A DNA stretch of 64,000 nucleotides. Source: CADEFQ01 sp035433705 (lineage in GTDB: Bacteria; Pseudomonadota; Gammaproteobacteria; Steroidobacterales; Steroidobacteraceae). The first letter of the stretch is position 1; each line of letters starts with the position of its first letter. The position numbers were made by a program, and so were the translations under genes. The DNA lies in contig DAORVK010000013.1 in NCBI GenBank assembly GCA_035433705.1, forward strand, positions 1 to 64,000. Reading direction: 5' to 3'. Below, in pieces: positions 32,983-41,965 of the stretch. Below the pieces are notes generated by a model. The model searched no databases, had not been told where the DNA came from, and was given only the letters and a program-made list of their open reading frames with translations.

Positions 32983-34162
32983 CGGCCCCGAACAGTTCAC
33001 GACCGATCAGCATGCGGCGGATTTCGCTGGTACCCGCGCCGATCTCATAGAGCTTCGCGTCGCGCAGGAGGCGTCCGGCGGGGTACTCATTGATGTAGCC
33101 GTTGCCGCCGAGCGCCTGGATGGTCTCGAGCGCGCATTGGGTCGCTCGCTCGCTCGCGTAGAGGATGCAGCCCGCGGCGTCATAGCGGGTGGTGCGGCCG
33201 CGGTCGCAGGCACGCGCGACGCTGTACACGTACGCGCGGCAGGCGTTCAGCGTGGTGTAGAGGTCGGCCAGTTTGCCTTGCATCAGCTGGAACTGGCCGA
33301 TCGGCTGGCCGAACTGCCTGCGCGCGCGCACATACGGCAGAGCCGTGTCGAGGCAGGCCTGCATGATGCCGAGCGGGCCACCGGCGAGCACCACCCGCTC
33401 GTAGTCGAGTCCGCTCATCAGCACTTCGACGCCGCGCCCCGGCTCGTGCATCAGGTTCACGACCGGCACGTGGCAGCCCTCGAACACGAGTTCGGAAGTA
33501 TCCGAGCCACGCATGCCCAGCTTGTCGAGCTTCTGCGCGGAGTGAAAACCCGGCGTGCCCCGTTCGACGATGAAAGCCGTGATGCCCTGCGGGCCGCGCG
33601 TGCCGGGCAGGCGCGCGTAGACGATCACGATATCCGCTTCGGGGCCGTTCGTGATCCACATCTTGCGGCCGTCGAGCACGTAGTGATCGCCAGCGAGTGT
33701 GGCGGTGAGGTGCATTCCAACGACGTCCGATCCCGACTCAGGCTCGCTCATCGCGAGCGCACCGACATGCTCACCGGAGAGGAGCTGCGGAAGATACTGG
33801 CGCTTCTGTGCCGTCGAGCCCCAGCGGCGCAGCTGATTGACGCAGAGATTGGAATGCGCGCCATAGGAGAGACCGACCGACGCCGAGGCGCGGCTTACCT
33901 CTTCCATCGCAATCACATGCTCGAGGTAGCCAAGACCGCTGCCGCCGTCCTCGATTGCGACGGTGATGCCGTGCAGCCCGAGCTCACCGAGCTCCGGCCA
34001 AAGATCGCGCGGAAACTTGTTGTCGCGATCGATCGAGTGTGCGCGCGGGGCAATGCGCTCCTGCGCGAAATCCCTCACTGTCTGGCGCAAGAGTTCGACA
34101 CTCTCGCCCAGGTCGAAGTCGAATGCTGCCAAGACCCCTCGCTCATCCGCCGGGCGGAACAA
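32975..34162 (-). CDS. liuA: Isovaleryl-CoA dehydrogenase-like acyl-CoA dehydrogenase
   Basis: A 395-residue flavoprotein. The catalytic Glu is in SGLDYERVVLAGGPLG (about E255), the helix-G position specific to isovaleryl-CoA dehydrogenases. FAD-binding motifs are ALAMSEPESGSDV, WITNG and the C-terminal QALGGNGYINEYP with YEIGAGTSEIRR. It oxidises isovaleryl-CoA to 3-methylcrotonyl-CoA in leucine degradation. The frame start is TTG 34162; another TTG at 34132 would give the typical N-terminus, and neither has a strong ribosome site. It is followed by the carboxylase gene with overlap. Confidence 0.9.
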   Translation of the reverse strand: MFRPADERGVLAAFDFDLGESVELLRQTVRDFAQERIAPRAHSIDRDNKFPRDLWPELGELGLHGITVAIEDGGSGLGYLEHVIAMEEVSRASASVGLSYGAHSNLCVNQLRRWGSTAQKRQYLPQLLSGEHVGALAMSEPESGSDVVGMHLTATLAGDHYVLDGRKMWITNGPEADIVIVYARLPGTRGPQGITAFIVERGTPGFHSAQKLDKLGMRGSDTSELVFEGCHVPVVNLMHEPGRGVEVLMSGLDYERVVLAGGPLGIMQACLDTALPYVRARRQFGQPIGQFQLMQGKLADLYTTLNACRAYVYSVARACDRGRTTRYDAAGCILYASERATQCALETIQALGGNGYINEYPAGRLLRDAKLYEIGAGTSEIRRMLIGRELFGADE

Positions 34163-34239
34163 TCGCTGGGCAGCAGTCTACACCGGCAGGTGGTCGCGGA
34201 CACGCGCCACCGGGGCGGCGACACAGGGTCGCGGGCAGC

Positions 34240-34923
34240 TCACAGCCGCATGGCCGAGCGGCGCGCAGTGGATTGCATATGCACGAGCGCGCGTGCCCGC
34301 AGGGGAACGGCGCCTTGCGCATAACAGCCGAGCGCGAATGCGCTGCTGTCACGCAGGCGTACCGCCGCGATGATGAGTGGCGCAGTGACGGGGAAGAGCA
34401 GCGGCCGGCAGATGCTTACGCGCAGCCCGAGCTGGTTCGCCTCCGCAATCGTCTGGCGCGAGGCGACGCCCGTGCCGGTGCGGTAACGCGGCCACACGTT
34501 GGGAATCTCCACGTTGCCGTTCACCGCGACGCCATGGTCCGCAAAGCTCGCTGGCACAGGGCTCCAGATTTCGAGTCGGGTGCGGTCAGAGCGAAGCGCG
34601 TCGGCATAGCTTACGGCCCAGGCTTCGGTCGCACCGCGCGTGGCATGGAGTGGCACGAGGCCCTGCGCAAGCGCTCGCCGCATCGCGCCCCGGTCGCCGT
34701 GCTCCGTAGCGCCGGTACGCGCGGCCAGGAAGGTGGCGACACCGAGAGTTTGTCGCGCCACGATGAGGAGCGCCATCTCAAGTGTGCCGAAGATGACCGG
34801 CACGAGTACCGCGAAGGCGACGATCAGGAACTCGAGCGTTGCGGCCCCGCACACGCGCCGGGGATTCGACGGCCCCCGGTGCTCGCCTGCACGGCGGTGT
34901 TCAGTCGTCCGGCGGCCGATCAT
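34240..34923 (-). CDS. TadE-like pseudopilin, last gene of the Tad operon
   Basis: A 227-residue protein. After a basic N-terminus comes CGAATLEFLIVAFAVLVPVIFGTLEMALL, a prepilin-type site (Gly, then Glu at +5 and Phe at +6) followed by one membrane helix. This is the TadE pattern of Flp-pilus assembly. The rest is an extracytoplasmic domain with Cys residues. ATG 34923 is chosen because homology begins near there. It overlaps the DUF192 gene by 23 bases. Confidence 0.8.
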   Translation of the reverse strand: MIGRRTTEHRRAGEHRGPSNPRRVCGAATLEFLIVAFAVLVPVIFGTLEMALLIVARQTLGVATFLAARTGATEHGDRGAMRRALAQGLVPLHATRGATEAWAVSYADALRSDRTRLEIWSPVPASFADHGVAVNGNVEIPNVWPRYRTGTGVASRQTIAEANQLGLRVSICRPLLFPVTAPLIIAAVRLRDSSAFALGCYAQGAVPLRARALVHMQSTARRSAMRL

Positions 34924-35254
34924 CGAGGCGGTCTCCGGGTTCGATGGCGAGCTGCCGGCAGAGGCCGGCCGGCATCTCCCACGCGCAGAGCGCGCGGCCG
35001 CATACGGCAACCCGCCAGGGCGGCAGCGCATGCACGCAGCGCAGGACCTCGCCCGTGCAATCCGTGAAGACGACATCGATCGGGCCTCGCAAGCCGAAGG
35101 TGTGCACGCCGGCGCACGGCGCGATCTTGATCACAGCCGGCGTTCGAAAGCGACGACGCAACACGAGGCCACGCGCCCGCTCGAGAAAGGTCTCGCAGGC
35201 AAGCACGCGGGGCTCGCGCAACCGGCCGTTGTGCAGCAAAGAACGCTCGCGCAT
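34901..35254 (-). CDS. DUF192 family protein
   Basis: A 117-residue protein with the DUF192 features LACETFLERARGLVLRRRF, GVHTFGLRGPIDVVFTD and VLRCVHALPPW, then CAWEMPAGLCRQLAIEPGDRL. The biochemical role of the family is unknown; most members have a signal peptide and this one does not. It sits inside the Tad operon, nine bases after tadC and overlapping the TadE-like gene, so its product may serve the pilus. That is inference. Confidence 0.82.
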   Translation of the reverse strand: MRERSLLHNGRLREPRVLACETFLERARGLVLRRRFRTPAVIKIAPCAGVHTFGLRGPIDVVFTDCTGEVLRCVHALPPWRVAVCGRALCAWEMPAGLCRQLAIEPGDRLDDRPPDD

Positions 35255-35263
35255 GGTGGCTCC

Positions 35264-36133
35264 TCAGGTCCATTGCAGCAGACGGTGCGCGATCGGGAAT
35301 CCGATCACGAGAAACGCACATGGAAAAATGCAGAGGATCAGCGGCCCAAGCATCTTCACGGGGCTCTCCATGGCCAGTCGCTCGGCGCGCGCGAAGCGCT
35401 CCTCGGTACGCTGTACGGTTTGCGCACGCAGCGTGCTCGCGATGCCTGCGCCGCTCATGTCGGCATGCACGATGGCGCTCAGCATCGTGTGTAGCCCGGA
35501 GTGCCCGAAGCGCCGCATGAGATCGGTGAGTGCCTCGCCGCGCGGTCGCCCCGCGTGAATGGCACGCAGAGCCTCCGCGAGTCCTCGCTGCAGAACACCG
35601 GCGGCCGATGCTTCCACGCCGATGCGCAGCGCCGCACCGAGCGCGCAGCCTGCTTCCACCGCCAGCGTCAGCAGCTCGAGGAAGCGCGGCAGCTCGCGAT
35701 CGATCTCGCGTGCGACCTTGCGAGTGCGGTCTCGCAGCCAGAGAACTGGCCAGAGCCCGCCCGCGAGGCCCGCGAACAAGATCGTGGCCCCTTCCCCGCC
35801 GACGGTGAGAGTGATCGCCGCACCCGCGATGCCGGGCAGCAGCGGCAGGGCGAGCCACTCCTGCGGCAGGACCGCCTCTTCGAGGTCTGCCCGCCGCAAC
35901 CGGGTGTGCGCACTCGCCAGCCATTCCTTGCGAAGAAGCGGCATGAGCGCGGTCGATAGCACTGCGGCGACCGGCAGGCAGATGCGCAGCCAGCCGGCAA
36001 GCCCGGCACGCCCACGCCCGGCATCGCGCCTGGAGTCGATGGCTGCGCGTGTGGCAAACCATCCAGCGCATGCGACGGCCGCGCCCATCGTGCTGGCAAG
36101 TGCGGCGATCCAGATCTCGGGCAGCACACTCAT
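35264..36133 (-). CDS. tadC: TadC, type II secretion F-like inner-membrane protein
   Basis: A 289-residue platform protein of Tad pilus machinery. The T2SSF domain is seen as RELPRFLELLTLAVEAGCALGAALR and later LSAIVHADMSGAGIASTLRAQ, followed by two C-terminal helices (VKMLGPLILCIFPCAFLVIGFP). ATG 36133 overlaps the tadB stop (ATGA). TadB and TadC work with the ATPase in the inner membrane. Confidence 0.88.
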   Translation of the reverse strand: MSVLPEIWIAALASTMGAAVACAGWFATRAAIDSRRDAGRGRAGLAGWLRICLPVAAVLSTALMPLLRKEWLASAHTRLRRADLEEAVLPQEWLALPLLPGIAGAAITLTVGGEGATILFAGLAGGLWPVLWLRDRTRKVAREIDRELPRFLELLTLAVEAGCALGAALRIGVEASAAGVLQRGLAEALRAIHAGRPRGEALTDLMRRFGHSGLHTMLSAIVHADMSGAGIASTLRAQTVQRTEERFARAERLAMESPVKMLGPLILCIFPCAFLVIGFPIAHRLLQWT

Positions 36134-36975
36134 ACGTCGATCGCCACGATCCGGCGGATCAGCAGCCAGCCAGTCGTTTCGAGGATCGCGATGCAGCCGA
36201 GCACGGCCCAACCGCCTGCGGTAGTGACGAGTGGTCGCATCGATACCGGGTCGAGCGCGGTGAGCGCGAGCATCAGTGCGACTGGCAACGCCGTGACGAT
36301 GATGGCCTGAAGGCGGCCTTGCGAAGTGAGCGCACGCAGCTTCGCCTCGATGACATGCTTGCGGCGCAAGGTATCGGCGAGGCGATCGAGAGTACCGCCG
36401 AGGCTGCCACCGACCTGAAGCGCGAGCGCCACCGCGGTGACAAGCAGATGCACTTCAGGCAGCGGCACGCGCCGCCCCATGTCGCGCAGCGCCTCGTCCA
36501 GCTGCACGCCGAGGCGATGGCGGCGCATGACGAGCGCGAGTTCGTGACCGAGCGGCGGCGCAACCCTGACTGCAATCTGATCGAGCCCCTGCGCGAGCCC
36601 GGAGCCTGCCCGCACGGCGCCCGCCAGCATCGCCATGGCGTCCGGCAGCTGTGCCCCGATCTGCTGCTGGTAGCGCTTGCGCCAGGTCGCCTGCAGCAGG
36701 CGCGGTGATGCAAAGACGGCGCTCGCCGCACCCAGCGCGGCGAGCGGCAAGCCGGTGAGTGAGAGCACTATGGCAAAGGCGACCGCCGCGGCGACACCGC
36801 CTGCTCGCAGCAGCCGCTCGGGCTCGACGAAAATGAAGAGATCGGCAAGCTTGCCTGCCGGCGCATCGATTGCCTCACGGCGGAAAGTCCGGGCCGCGGA
36901 CTGCGTGAAACCCGTCGCGCCGAACACCGCAGCCATGGTCGCGAGCACGCACATGCCGAGGATGAGCACCGGCAT
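36130..36975 (-). CDS. tadB: TadB, type II secretion F-like inner-membrane protein
   Basis: A 281-residue partner of TadC. N-terminal helices are followed by a T2SSF domain (QLPDAMAMLAGAVRAGSGLAQGLDQIA; VTAVALALQVGGSLGGTLDRLA) and C-terminal helices. It starts three bases after the ATPase stop and is coupled to tadC. Confidence 0.88.
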   Translation of the reverse strand: MPVLILGMCVLATMAAVFGATGFTQSAARTFRREAIDAPAGKLADLFIFVEPERLLRAGGVAAAVAFAIVLSLTGLPLAALGAASAVFASPRLLQATWRKRYQQQIGAQLPDAMAMLAGAVRAGSGLAQGLDQIAVRVAPPLGHELALVMRRHRLGVQLDEALRDMGRRVPLPEVHLLVTAVALALQVGGSLGGTLDRLADTLRRKHVIEAKLRALTSQGRLQAIIVTALPVALMLALTALDPVSMRPLVTTAGGWAVLGCIAILETTGWLLIRRIVAIDV

Positions 36976-36978
36976 CGC

Positions 36979-38253
36979 CTAGACCCCTGCGCCCACCGGC
37001 TCCCGCCGGAAGATCGAGTAGTCGAGCGCGGCGCCGCCGGCACGCAATGCCTCGTAAAAGGCCGGCACCTGTCCCGCCGCCTCGAAGTGTCCCTGCGCCC
37101 GCGCGTGCGTGCGTACGTACCGGAAGATCTCCTGGGTCGAGATCACGCCGGCATCCATGCCTGTAACTTCGACAATGTGGGTCACGCGCCGCGCGCCGCA
37201 GGAGAAGCGAGCGACATGCACGATCAGATCGACCGCCGCCGCGATCTGCTCGCGCACCGCCTGCAGGGGCAAATCGACCCCTGACATGAGCACCATCACC
37301 TCGAGGCGCGACAGAAGATCGCGTGGACCATTGGCATGTGCTGTCGTGAGGCTGCCGTCGTGTCCGGTGTTCATTGCCTGCAGCATGTCGAGGGCCTCAC
37401 CGCCGCGGCATTCCCCTACGACGATGCGGTCGGGCCGCATGCGCAGCGCGTTTCGCACGAGGTCGCGGATCGTGATCTCGCCACGACCCTCGATGTTCGC
37501 AGTACGCGCTTCGAGTGGCACCAGGTTCTCGTGCGCAAGCTGCAGTTCGGCGGCGTCCTCGATCGTGACGATGCGCTCCGATTCCGGTATCAGCGACGAC
37601 AGCACGTTCAGAAGGGTGGTTTTGCCGGAGCCGGTGCCGCCGGACACCACGATGTTGCGCCGGTGGCGCACGCACTCGGTGAGAAAGGTCACCATGGGCG
37701 GCCCGATGGCGTCGAGTGCGACGAGATCGCCGATGCTCAGCCGCCGCCGCGCGAACTTGCGGATCGTGAGCGCCGCCCCACAGAGGGACAACGGCGCGAG
37801 CACGACGTTGACGCGCGAGCCGTCAGTCAGGCGTGCGTCGACGAGCGGGGAAGCGTCATCGACGCGGCGACCGACGCGCGACACGACGCGGTCAATGACC
37901 GCGCGCAGCGCGGCCTCGCTCGTGAACCGGGTGGAGGTGAATTCCAGACGCCCGCTGCGTTCGACGAACACCCGCCCCGCCCCGTTCACCATGATCTCGG
38001 TCACGCTGTCGTCGGCGAGCAGCGCCTCGAGCGGCCCGAGCCCGATTGCCTCGTCCACGACGAACTGCACGAGCGCGTGCGTGTCGGCTGCCGGCGGCAG
38101 ATCCATCTGCGCAATGATCGCGGCCAGGCGCTCGCCGGCGAGCGCGCGCAGTTCTGGTTCGGGCATCTGCACGATGTCGCGGCGGCGCAGGTCGAGTGAC
38201 GCCAGGAGTGCCTGGTGCAGGGAGCGCGCAAGTTCCGGGGAGGGTTGCATCAT
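36979..38253 (-). CDS. cpaF: TadA/CpaF, Tad pilus secretion ATPase
   Basis: A 424-residue GspE-family ATPase that powers pilus assembly. Seen are the N-terminal region with ADDSVTEIMVNGAGRVFVER, Walker A GGTGSGKTTLLN, the Asp-box region VTIEDAAELQL, Walker B MRPDRIVVGECRGGEALDML and the His-box TGHDGSLTTAHANGP. The start overlaps the secretin stop by four bases. Confidence 0.95.
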   Translation of the reverse strand: MMQPSPELARSLHQALLASLDLRRRDIVQMPEPELRALAGERLAAIIAQMDLPPAADTHALVQFVVDEAIGLGPLEALLADDSVTEIMVNGAGRVFVERSGRLEFTSTRFTSEAALRAVIDRVVSRVGRRVDDASPLVDARLTDGSRVNVVLAPLSLCGAALTIRKFARRRLSIGDLVALDAIGPPMVTFLTECVRHRRNIVVSGGTGSGKTTLLNVLSSLIPESERIVTIEDAAELQLAHENLVPLEARTANIEGRGEITIRDLVRNALRMRPDRIVVGECRGGEALDMLQAMNTGHDGSLTTAHANGPRDLLSRLEVMVLMSGVDLPLQAVREQIAAAVDLIVHVARFSCGARRVTHIVEVTGMDAGVISTQEIFRYVRTHARAQGHFEAAGQVPAFYEALRAGGAALDYSIFRREPVGAGV

Positions 38254-39527
38254 GGCGGCGGCATGCGCGGTGTGAGCTGGCGCGTCAGCTCGCCCGTTCG
38301 CTGCTGCAGGCGATCGGAAGTCTCGCCTGGCGTTTCGGGCGCCGGGCCGCTCACCCGTCCGGCGGTAACGATGCGCGGCGTGATGAAGATCGCGAGTTCC
38401 GAGTCGAGGCTGCGCCGCGTGCGGCTGCGGAAGGCCGCGCCTACCACTGGCAGGCGCCCGAGCCCCGGCAGCTGCCGACGCTCCCCCGACCGGTTGCGAT
38501 TGACGAGCCCCGCGATCACGAGGGTCTCACCTTCGCGAAGGTTTACTTCGGTCGCAGACCGGCGTTTCAGGAAACCCGGCACACCAAGTACCCGCTGCGC
38601 CTCGTCCACCTCGCTCACTTCGGTGTCGATGTGTGCGTAGATGCTGCCGTCGGGCTCGGCGACGGGCTTGACGTCGAGGATGACCCCGTACTCCTTGTAT
38701 TCGATGTCGGCTCCGCCCTGCGGGTCGAACACCGGGATCGGCAGCTCACCGCCCGACACGAAGCGGGCGCTGCCGCCGCTGCGACAGGCAAGCATCGGCT
38801 CGGCGACGATGGCGGCATCGCCGCGCTGCTCGAGAAGCCGGATGCGTGAGTCGAGTGTTGCCGTCCAGCCGAGGTGGAGCTTGGGAGGCCAGACCTTCTC
38901 CCGGTCCGGATCGTTCGCAACCCGATCCGCGACGATGCCGCCTTCGGGGCCGGCGATATCGTCACGCCAGCGTATGCCCACATCGCGCAGCGCGCTGCTG
39001 CGCACTTCGACGATGCGCACGTCGAAGTGGATCATGCTCTCCCAGGCGACCTTGCCGACGAAGTTGAGCACCACGCCGGGATAGAGACTCGCGATGGACG
39101 CGGCACGATCCTGCGCGCGGGCGCCGGTCGCGAGGCCATCGAGCACGATGCGGTTGCCGATCGGACGCGCGCCGACACCCTCGACGCCCGCGAGCAGCTC
39201 GCGCACCACACGCAAGGTCGCTTCCATGTCGTTGGCGGTGACATCGACCACGACGCGATGCCGGCTGCCGTCGCGCAGCCAGAGCTGCAGGGTCGTGCGC
39301 CCCGCGCTCTCGCCGAGCAGCAACAACTCGCCCGCGGGGAGCGTGGTCACCGAGACCACCGCACCATTGCCGACGGCGACACGGACCGGATTCACCTGTA
39401 GCACACGACTGTCGCCGACGTAGAGATCGAGGCGCACCGGCAACCCCGCGGTCGCGAGAGAGGTGGCCAAGGGGGCGGCGAGCCACGCCAGCACGAATAG
39501 TCGCGAAGTTTTCCTCATGCTCCTCAT
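38250..39527 (-). CDS. cpaC: CpaC/RcpA, outer-membrane secretin of the Tad pilus
   Basis: A 425-residue secretin. A signal peptide (FVLAWLAAPLATSLATA) is followed by the pilus N domain (LYVGDSRVLQVNPVRVAVGNG), a BON-like region and the secretin channel (FDVRIVEVRSSALRDVGIRW; SGGELPIPVFDPQGGADIEYKEYGVILDVKP; EGETLVIAGLVNR). It overlaps cpaB upstream (ATGA) and the ATPase gene downstream. Confidence 0.92.
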   Translation of the reverse strand: MRSMRKTSRLFVLAWLAAPLATSLATAGLPVRLDLYVGDSRVLQVNPVRVAVGNGAVVSVTTLPAGELLLLGESAGRTTLQLWLRDGSRHRVVVDVTANDMEATLRVVRELLAGVEGVGARPIGNRIVLDGLATGARAQDRAASIASLYPGVVLNFVGKVAWESMIHFDVRIVEVRSSALRDVGIRWRDDIAGPEGGIVADRVANDPDREKVWPPKLHLGWTATLDSRIRLLEQRGDAAIVAEPMLACRSGGSARFVSGGELPIPVFDPQGGADIEYKEYGVILDVKPVAEPDGSIYAHIDTEVSEVDEAQRVLGVPGFLKRRSATEVNLREGETLVIAGLVNRNRSGERRQLPGLGRLPVVGAAFRSRTRRSLDSELAIFITPRIVTAGRVSGPAPETPGETSDRLQQRTGELTRQLTPRMPPP

Positions 39528-40366
39528 GTCGAAGGCGCCTCCTGGATCAACACCGGCCGCGCCGCGGCGCCGCCCACGATCAGTTGTACTGCGGGCGCGC
39601 TTCGGGCTCGCGCGTGGCGCGCCGGCCCGGCGATCGTGCTTACATCGACCACGCGCAGCGCGGCGGCATCTGACGAGGCCGCACCGCGCAGCAGAACGGT
39701 GACCTCACCGGTGCGCTGCGCGAGCACGAGGCGCTGTGCATCCACCGGTGCGACATCGAGCGCGACCGTGGCGTAGTCGACGTCGATGTCGTGTGCCACC
39801 CCATCGCCGCCCGTGGTGCGCACGCGCCGGGTGCTGCGCCCGGTGGCAATGACGGTGACGCGCTCGAGCAGCGGGCGCACAGCCGCGGCCCGCGGACTTG
39901 CGCCGTCGCCATCGGCGATGTAGACGAGATCCACGACATCGCCGGGCGTGAGGAGGCCCGCGAAGCCATTGATCTCGTCGACCGCGAGGGTGATTGCGCG
40001 ACGATCGGCGCCGACAAGTGAAGCAAGCGGCGGCAGCTCACTCGATTGCAGCGATGAAGGCAGAACCGGATCGCCGGGCGCAAGCGCATGCAGCGCCACG
40101 CGGCCAAGGATTTCGCCCGATGCCTCGGCGCCGCGTGCCTCGCTCGGTGCGAATCGCGCGGGCACCTTGCGCAGGGCGAGATCCTCGATCTGCACGGTCT
40201 GCCCCGCCGCAATGGCCTTCGCTGCCACGATCACCGGGCGCAGCACATACTCATTGGCGAACGTCGCCTCGGCATTCGAGATGCGCGTACTGATGTAGCG
40301 TGACGCCAGCACCGCGGCACCACCTCCGGCGACCAGCGCGACGAGCCATGGGAGCCACTTCGTCAT
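39524..40366 (-). CDS. cpaB: CpaB/RcpC-like Tad pilus assembly protein
   Basis: A 280-residue protein. An N-terminal membrane helix (WLPWLVALVAGGGAAVLAS) is followed by an SAF domain (VLRPVIVAAKAIAAGQTVQIEDLALRKVP) and the RcpC/CpaB domain (LVGADRRAITLAVDEINGFAGLLTPGDVVDLVY). It links the outer-membrane secretin and the periplasm. ATG 40366 overlaps the stop of the small Flp-like gene. Confidence 0.9.
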   Translation of the reverse strand: MTKWLPWLVALVAGGGAAVLASRYISTRISNAEATFANEYVLRPVIVAAKAIAAGQTVQIEDLALRKVPARFAPSEARGAEASGEILGRVALHALAPGDPVLPSSLQSSELPPLASLVGADRRAITLAVDEINGFAGLLTPGDVVDLVYIADGDGASPRAAAVRPLLERVTVIATGRSTRRVRTTGGDGVAHDIDVDYATVALDVAPVDAQRLVLAQRTGEVTVLLRGAASSDAAALRVVDVSTIAGPARHARARSAPAVQLIVGGAAARPVLIQEAPST

Positions 40367-40542
40367 GGCGCTACCGTGAGGGCCAGCAACGACCCTGACC
40401 AGGACTGCCAGTAGTTCCTGAGTGCGTCCTCGAGCTGAACGACGATTGCCGGCCCGCCCAGGAACGGCAGGCACAAGGCGGCGACCACCACCACCAGGAC
40501 ACACACATATTCGACCAGCGCCTGGCCCCGCACGAATCTCAT
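40363..40542 (-). CDS. Small Flp-like pilin or TadE-like peptide, 59 residues
   Basis: A short gene found by reading the reverse strand. The protein begins MRFVRGQALVEYVCVLVVVV and ends in ALTVAP. After the Gly at residue 6 it has Gln-Ala-Leu-Val-Glu-Tyr, so Glu is at +5 and Tyr at +6, as in Flp prepilin processing sites. A single hydrophobic helix follows. Its ATG overlaps the upstream gene's stop and its stop overlaps cpaB's ATG, both as ATGA, which strongly supports translation. It could be a minor pilin. Confidence 0.8.
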   Translation of the reverse strand: MRFVRGQALVEYVCVLVVVVAALCLPFLGGPAIVVQLEDALRNYWQSWSGSLLALTVAP

Positions 40543-41198
40543 GGCCTCGGTCCCGCATGGCCGACCATCGCACGAGTTGCCGCCCCGTCCGCGCGCAGAT
40601 CGAGGCCGAGCGTTTCAGTGCCGCGCAAGAACCATTGGGCCTCGCCGGGACGGCGCTCCAGGCAGTCCGTGCGCCCGGCCGGGTGCCAGCCGCGATCGAG
40701 CAGGTTCTGGCAGAGCTGTGCCAGCATTCGCGCCGGCGCGCCAGGCAAGGACACGATGAACTGGCTGGCACGGCCCGCCGCATCATCGAATGAAACGACA
40801 CGCAGGACGACGGCGCCAGCGGGCAGCGGGAGGGGCGGGCGCACGGGTGCAGTAAGCGGCGCCCGCAGATTCACGCGCGCAAGGAGAATCTCGCTGCCAC
40901 CACTTTCGACCGATCGGACTTGAAGCGTTTCCTGCGTCGTGTGCTGCAGGCGGCTCACGACGCGCCAGTCACCCGCGATCCTGCTTTGAGGCGATTCGAA
41001 GGGATGGGCCCGTGACCAGAGCGCCAGCACGTCTTCAGGGCACAACCGGGAGCGATAGCGATGGACCTGCATCGGCGCACGATCGACAGTCATTGCATCG
41101 CTCGCAACCAGAACCGCTTCGCGCGACAACCACGGGGCTGGCTCCGCCAGCTGTGCCGCGACGAGTGACAGTGCCGAAGCGAGCGCCACGATCAGCAT
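40539..41198 (-). CDS. Tad-locus protein of unknown function with N-terminal anchor
   Basis: A 219-residue protein I do not recognise. A hydrophobic N-terminus (LIVALASALSLVAAQLA) suggests a signal peptide or anchor. The rest is soluble, with two Cys pairs possible (RLCPEDVLAL; QLCQNLLDRGW; RTDCLERR) consistent with a periplasmic fold. It lies between two pseudopilin genes, overlapping the upstream one by seven bases and the small pilin by four, so it is part of the pilus operon. Confidence 0.7.
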   Translation of the reverse strand: MLIVALASALSLVAAQLAEPAPWLSREAVLVASDAMTVDRAPMQVHRYRSRLCPEDVLALWSRAHPFESPQSRIAGDWRVVSRLQHTTQETLQVRSVESGGSEILLARVNLRAPLTAPVRPPLPLPAGAVVLRVVSFDDAAGRASQFIVSLPGAPARMLAQLCQNLLDRGWHPAGRTDCLERRPGEAQWFLRGTETLGLDLRADGAATRAMVGHAGPRP

Positions 41199-41965
41199 CG
41201 CGGGTACTCCCGGATCCATGCGGGCGCGCGGGGCACGGTCCTATCGATGGGTACGACGTCGGGTGCGACAAGCGCGGGGCAGAACTCGCGCAGGCGCGGC
41301 TCGAAGAGCGCGAGCAGCGGCGTAAGCGGCCGAATCAATGCGGTCACCGGCGAGAGAACCCGCAATGGGGAAAGACCGCTCACGCGCGCGGCCGTTTGCC
41401 GGGAATCGTCGGCTCCCCAGGAATCGCCGAGTACGCTCACGCGCGCCGAGAGCACGAGAGGCCTCGGCAGAAACGGAAGGTGGACATTCCTCAGCTCGGT
41501 GCGCACCCGTGCCTGTGAGGGTCCGCCTGCGCGGATTTCGAAACGCCCCGGCGCGAGCGGCGCTGAAGGCGCGACCAGGGCAAGCGCCGCATCGGTGGCG
41601 CTGCCCGCGAGGCCGCCCAGCCGTGCAGCGCCCGTGACGAGCGACACCTGCGCCGGGGAATCGAGCCAGCGAGCACGAGTGGCAGGGTCGATCCAGAGCC
41701 CGGGATAAACCGACCAGTCTTGCGCGCCGGGAGCCGCGGTGACAGGACCCGGGACCGTGTCGAACAGATACTGCCGTACCCGAAACGCCGTGGTGCCGGC
41801 CGCCTCGGGCGCCAGTGCACGATCGAAGGCGGCATAGCGTGCTGCAGCCTGGGTTGTGACGGCGAGATCCTGCAGGCCAGCAATCGCAAGCAGCGCAAGC
41901 CACAGCGGCACGAGGCCGAGCAACACGACCAGCATCTCGGTCAGTGCCTGGCCGCGCGCAATCAT
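41192..41965 (-). CDS. TadE-like pseudopilin
   Basis: A 257-residue protein. The N-terminus ARGQALTEMLVVLLGLVPLWLALLAI is a prepilin-type site (Gly, Glu at +5) plus one helix, then a long extracytoplasmic domain rich in Ala and Pro. It resembles TadE/TadF minor pilins but is longer than the usual 150-190 residues. It overlaps the TadG-like gene by four bases. Confidence 0.78.
   Translation of the reverse strand: MIARGQALTEMLVVLLGLVPLWLALLAIAGLQDLAVTTQAAARYAAFDRALAPEAAGTTAFRVRQYLFDTVPGPVTAAPGAQDWSVYPGLWIDPATRARWLDSPAQVSLVTGAARLGGLAGSATDAALALVAPSAPLAPGRFEIRAGGPSQARVRTELRNVHLPFLPRPLVLSARVSVLGDSWGADDSRQTAARVSGLSPLRVLSPVTALIRPLTPLLALFEPRLREFCPALVAPDVVPIDRTVPRAPAWIREYPRC

Noticed and set aside
31129..33093. 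A 654-codon open frame on the plus strand opposite the biotin carboxylase gene
   Set aside because: It mirrors the high-GC codon pattern of the real gene, has no recognisable domain and no ribosome site. Similar long antisense frames occur opposite the molybdoenzyme (25944-27578) and ruvB/ruvA (58945-60678).
34163..34239. Hairpin-like sequence between the TadE-like gene and isovaleryl-CoA dehydrogenase
   Set aside because: The pairing (34189-34211) needs a bulge and has no T-run; too weak to call a terminator.
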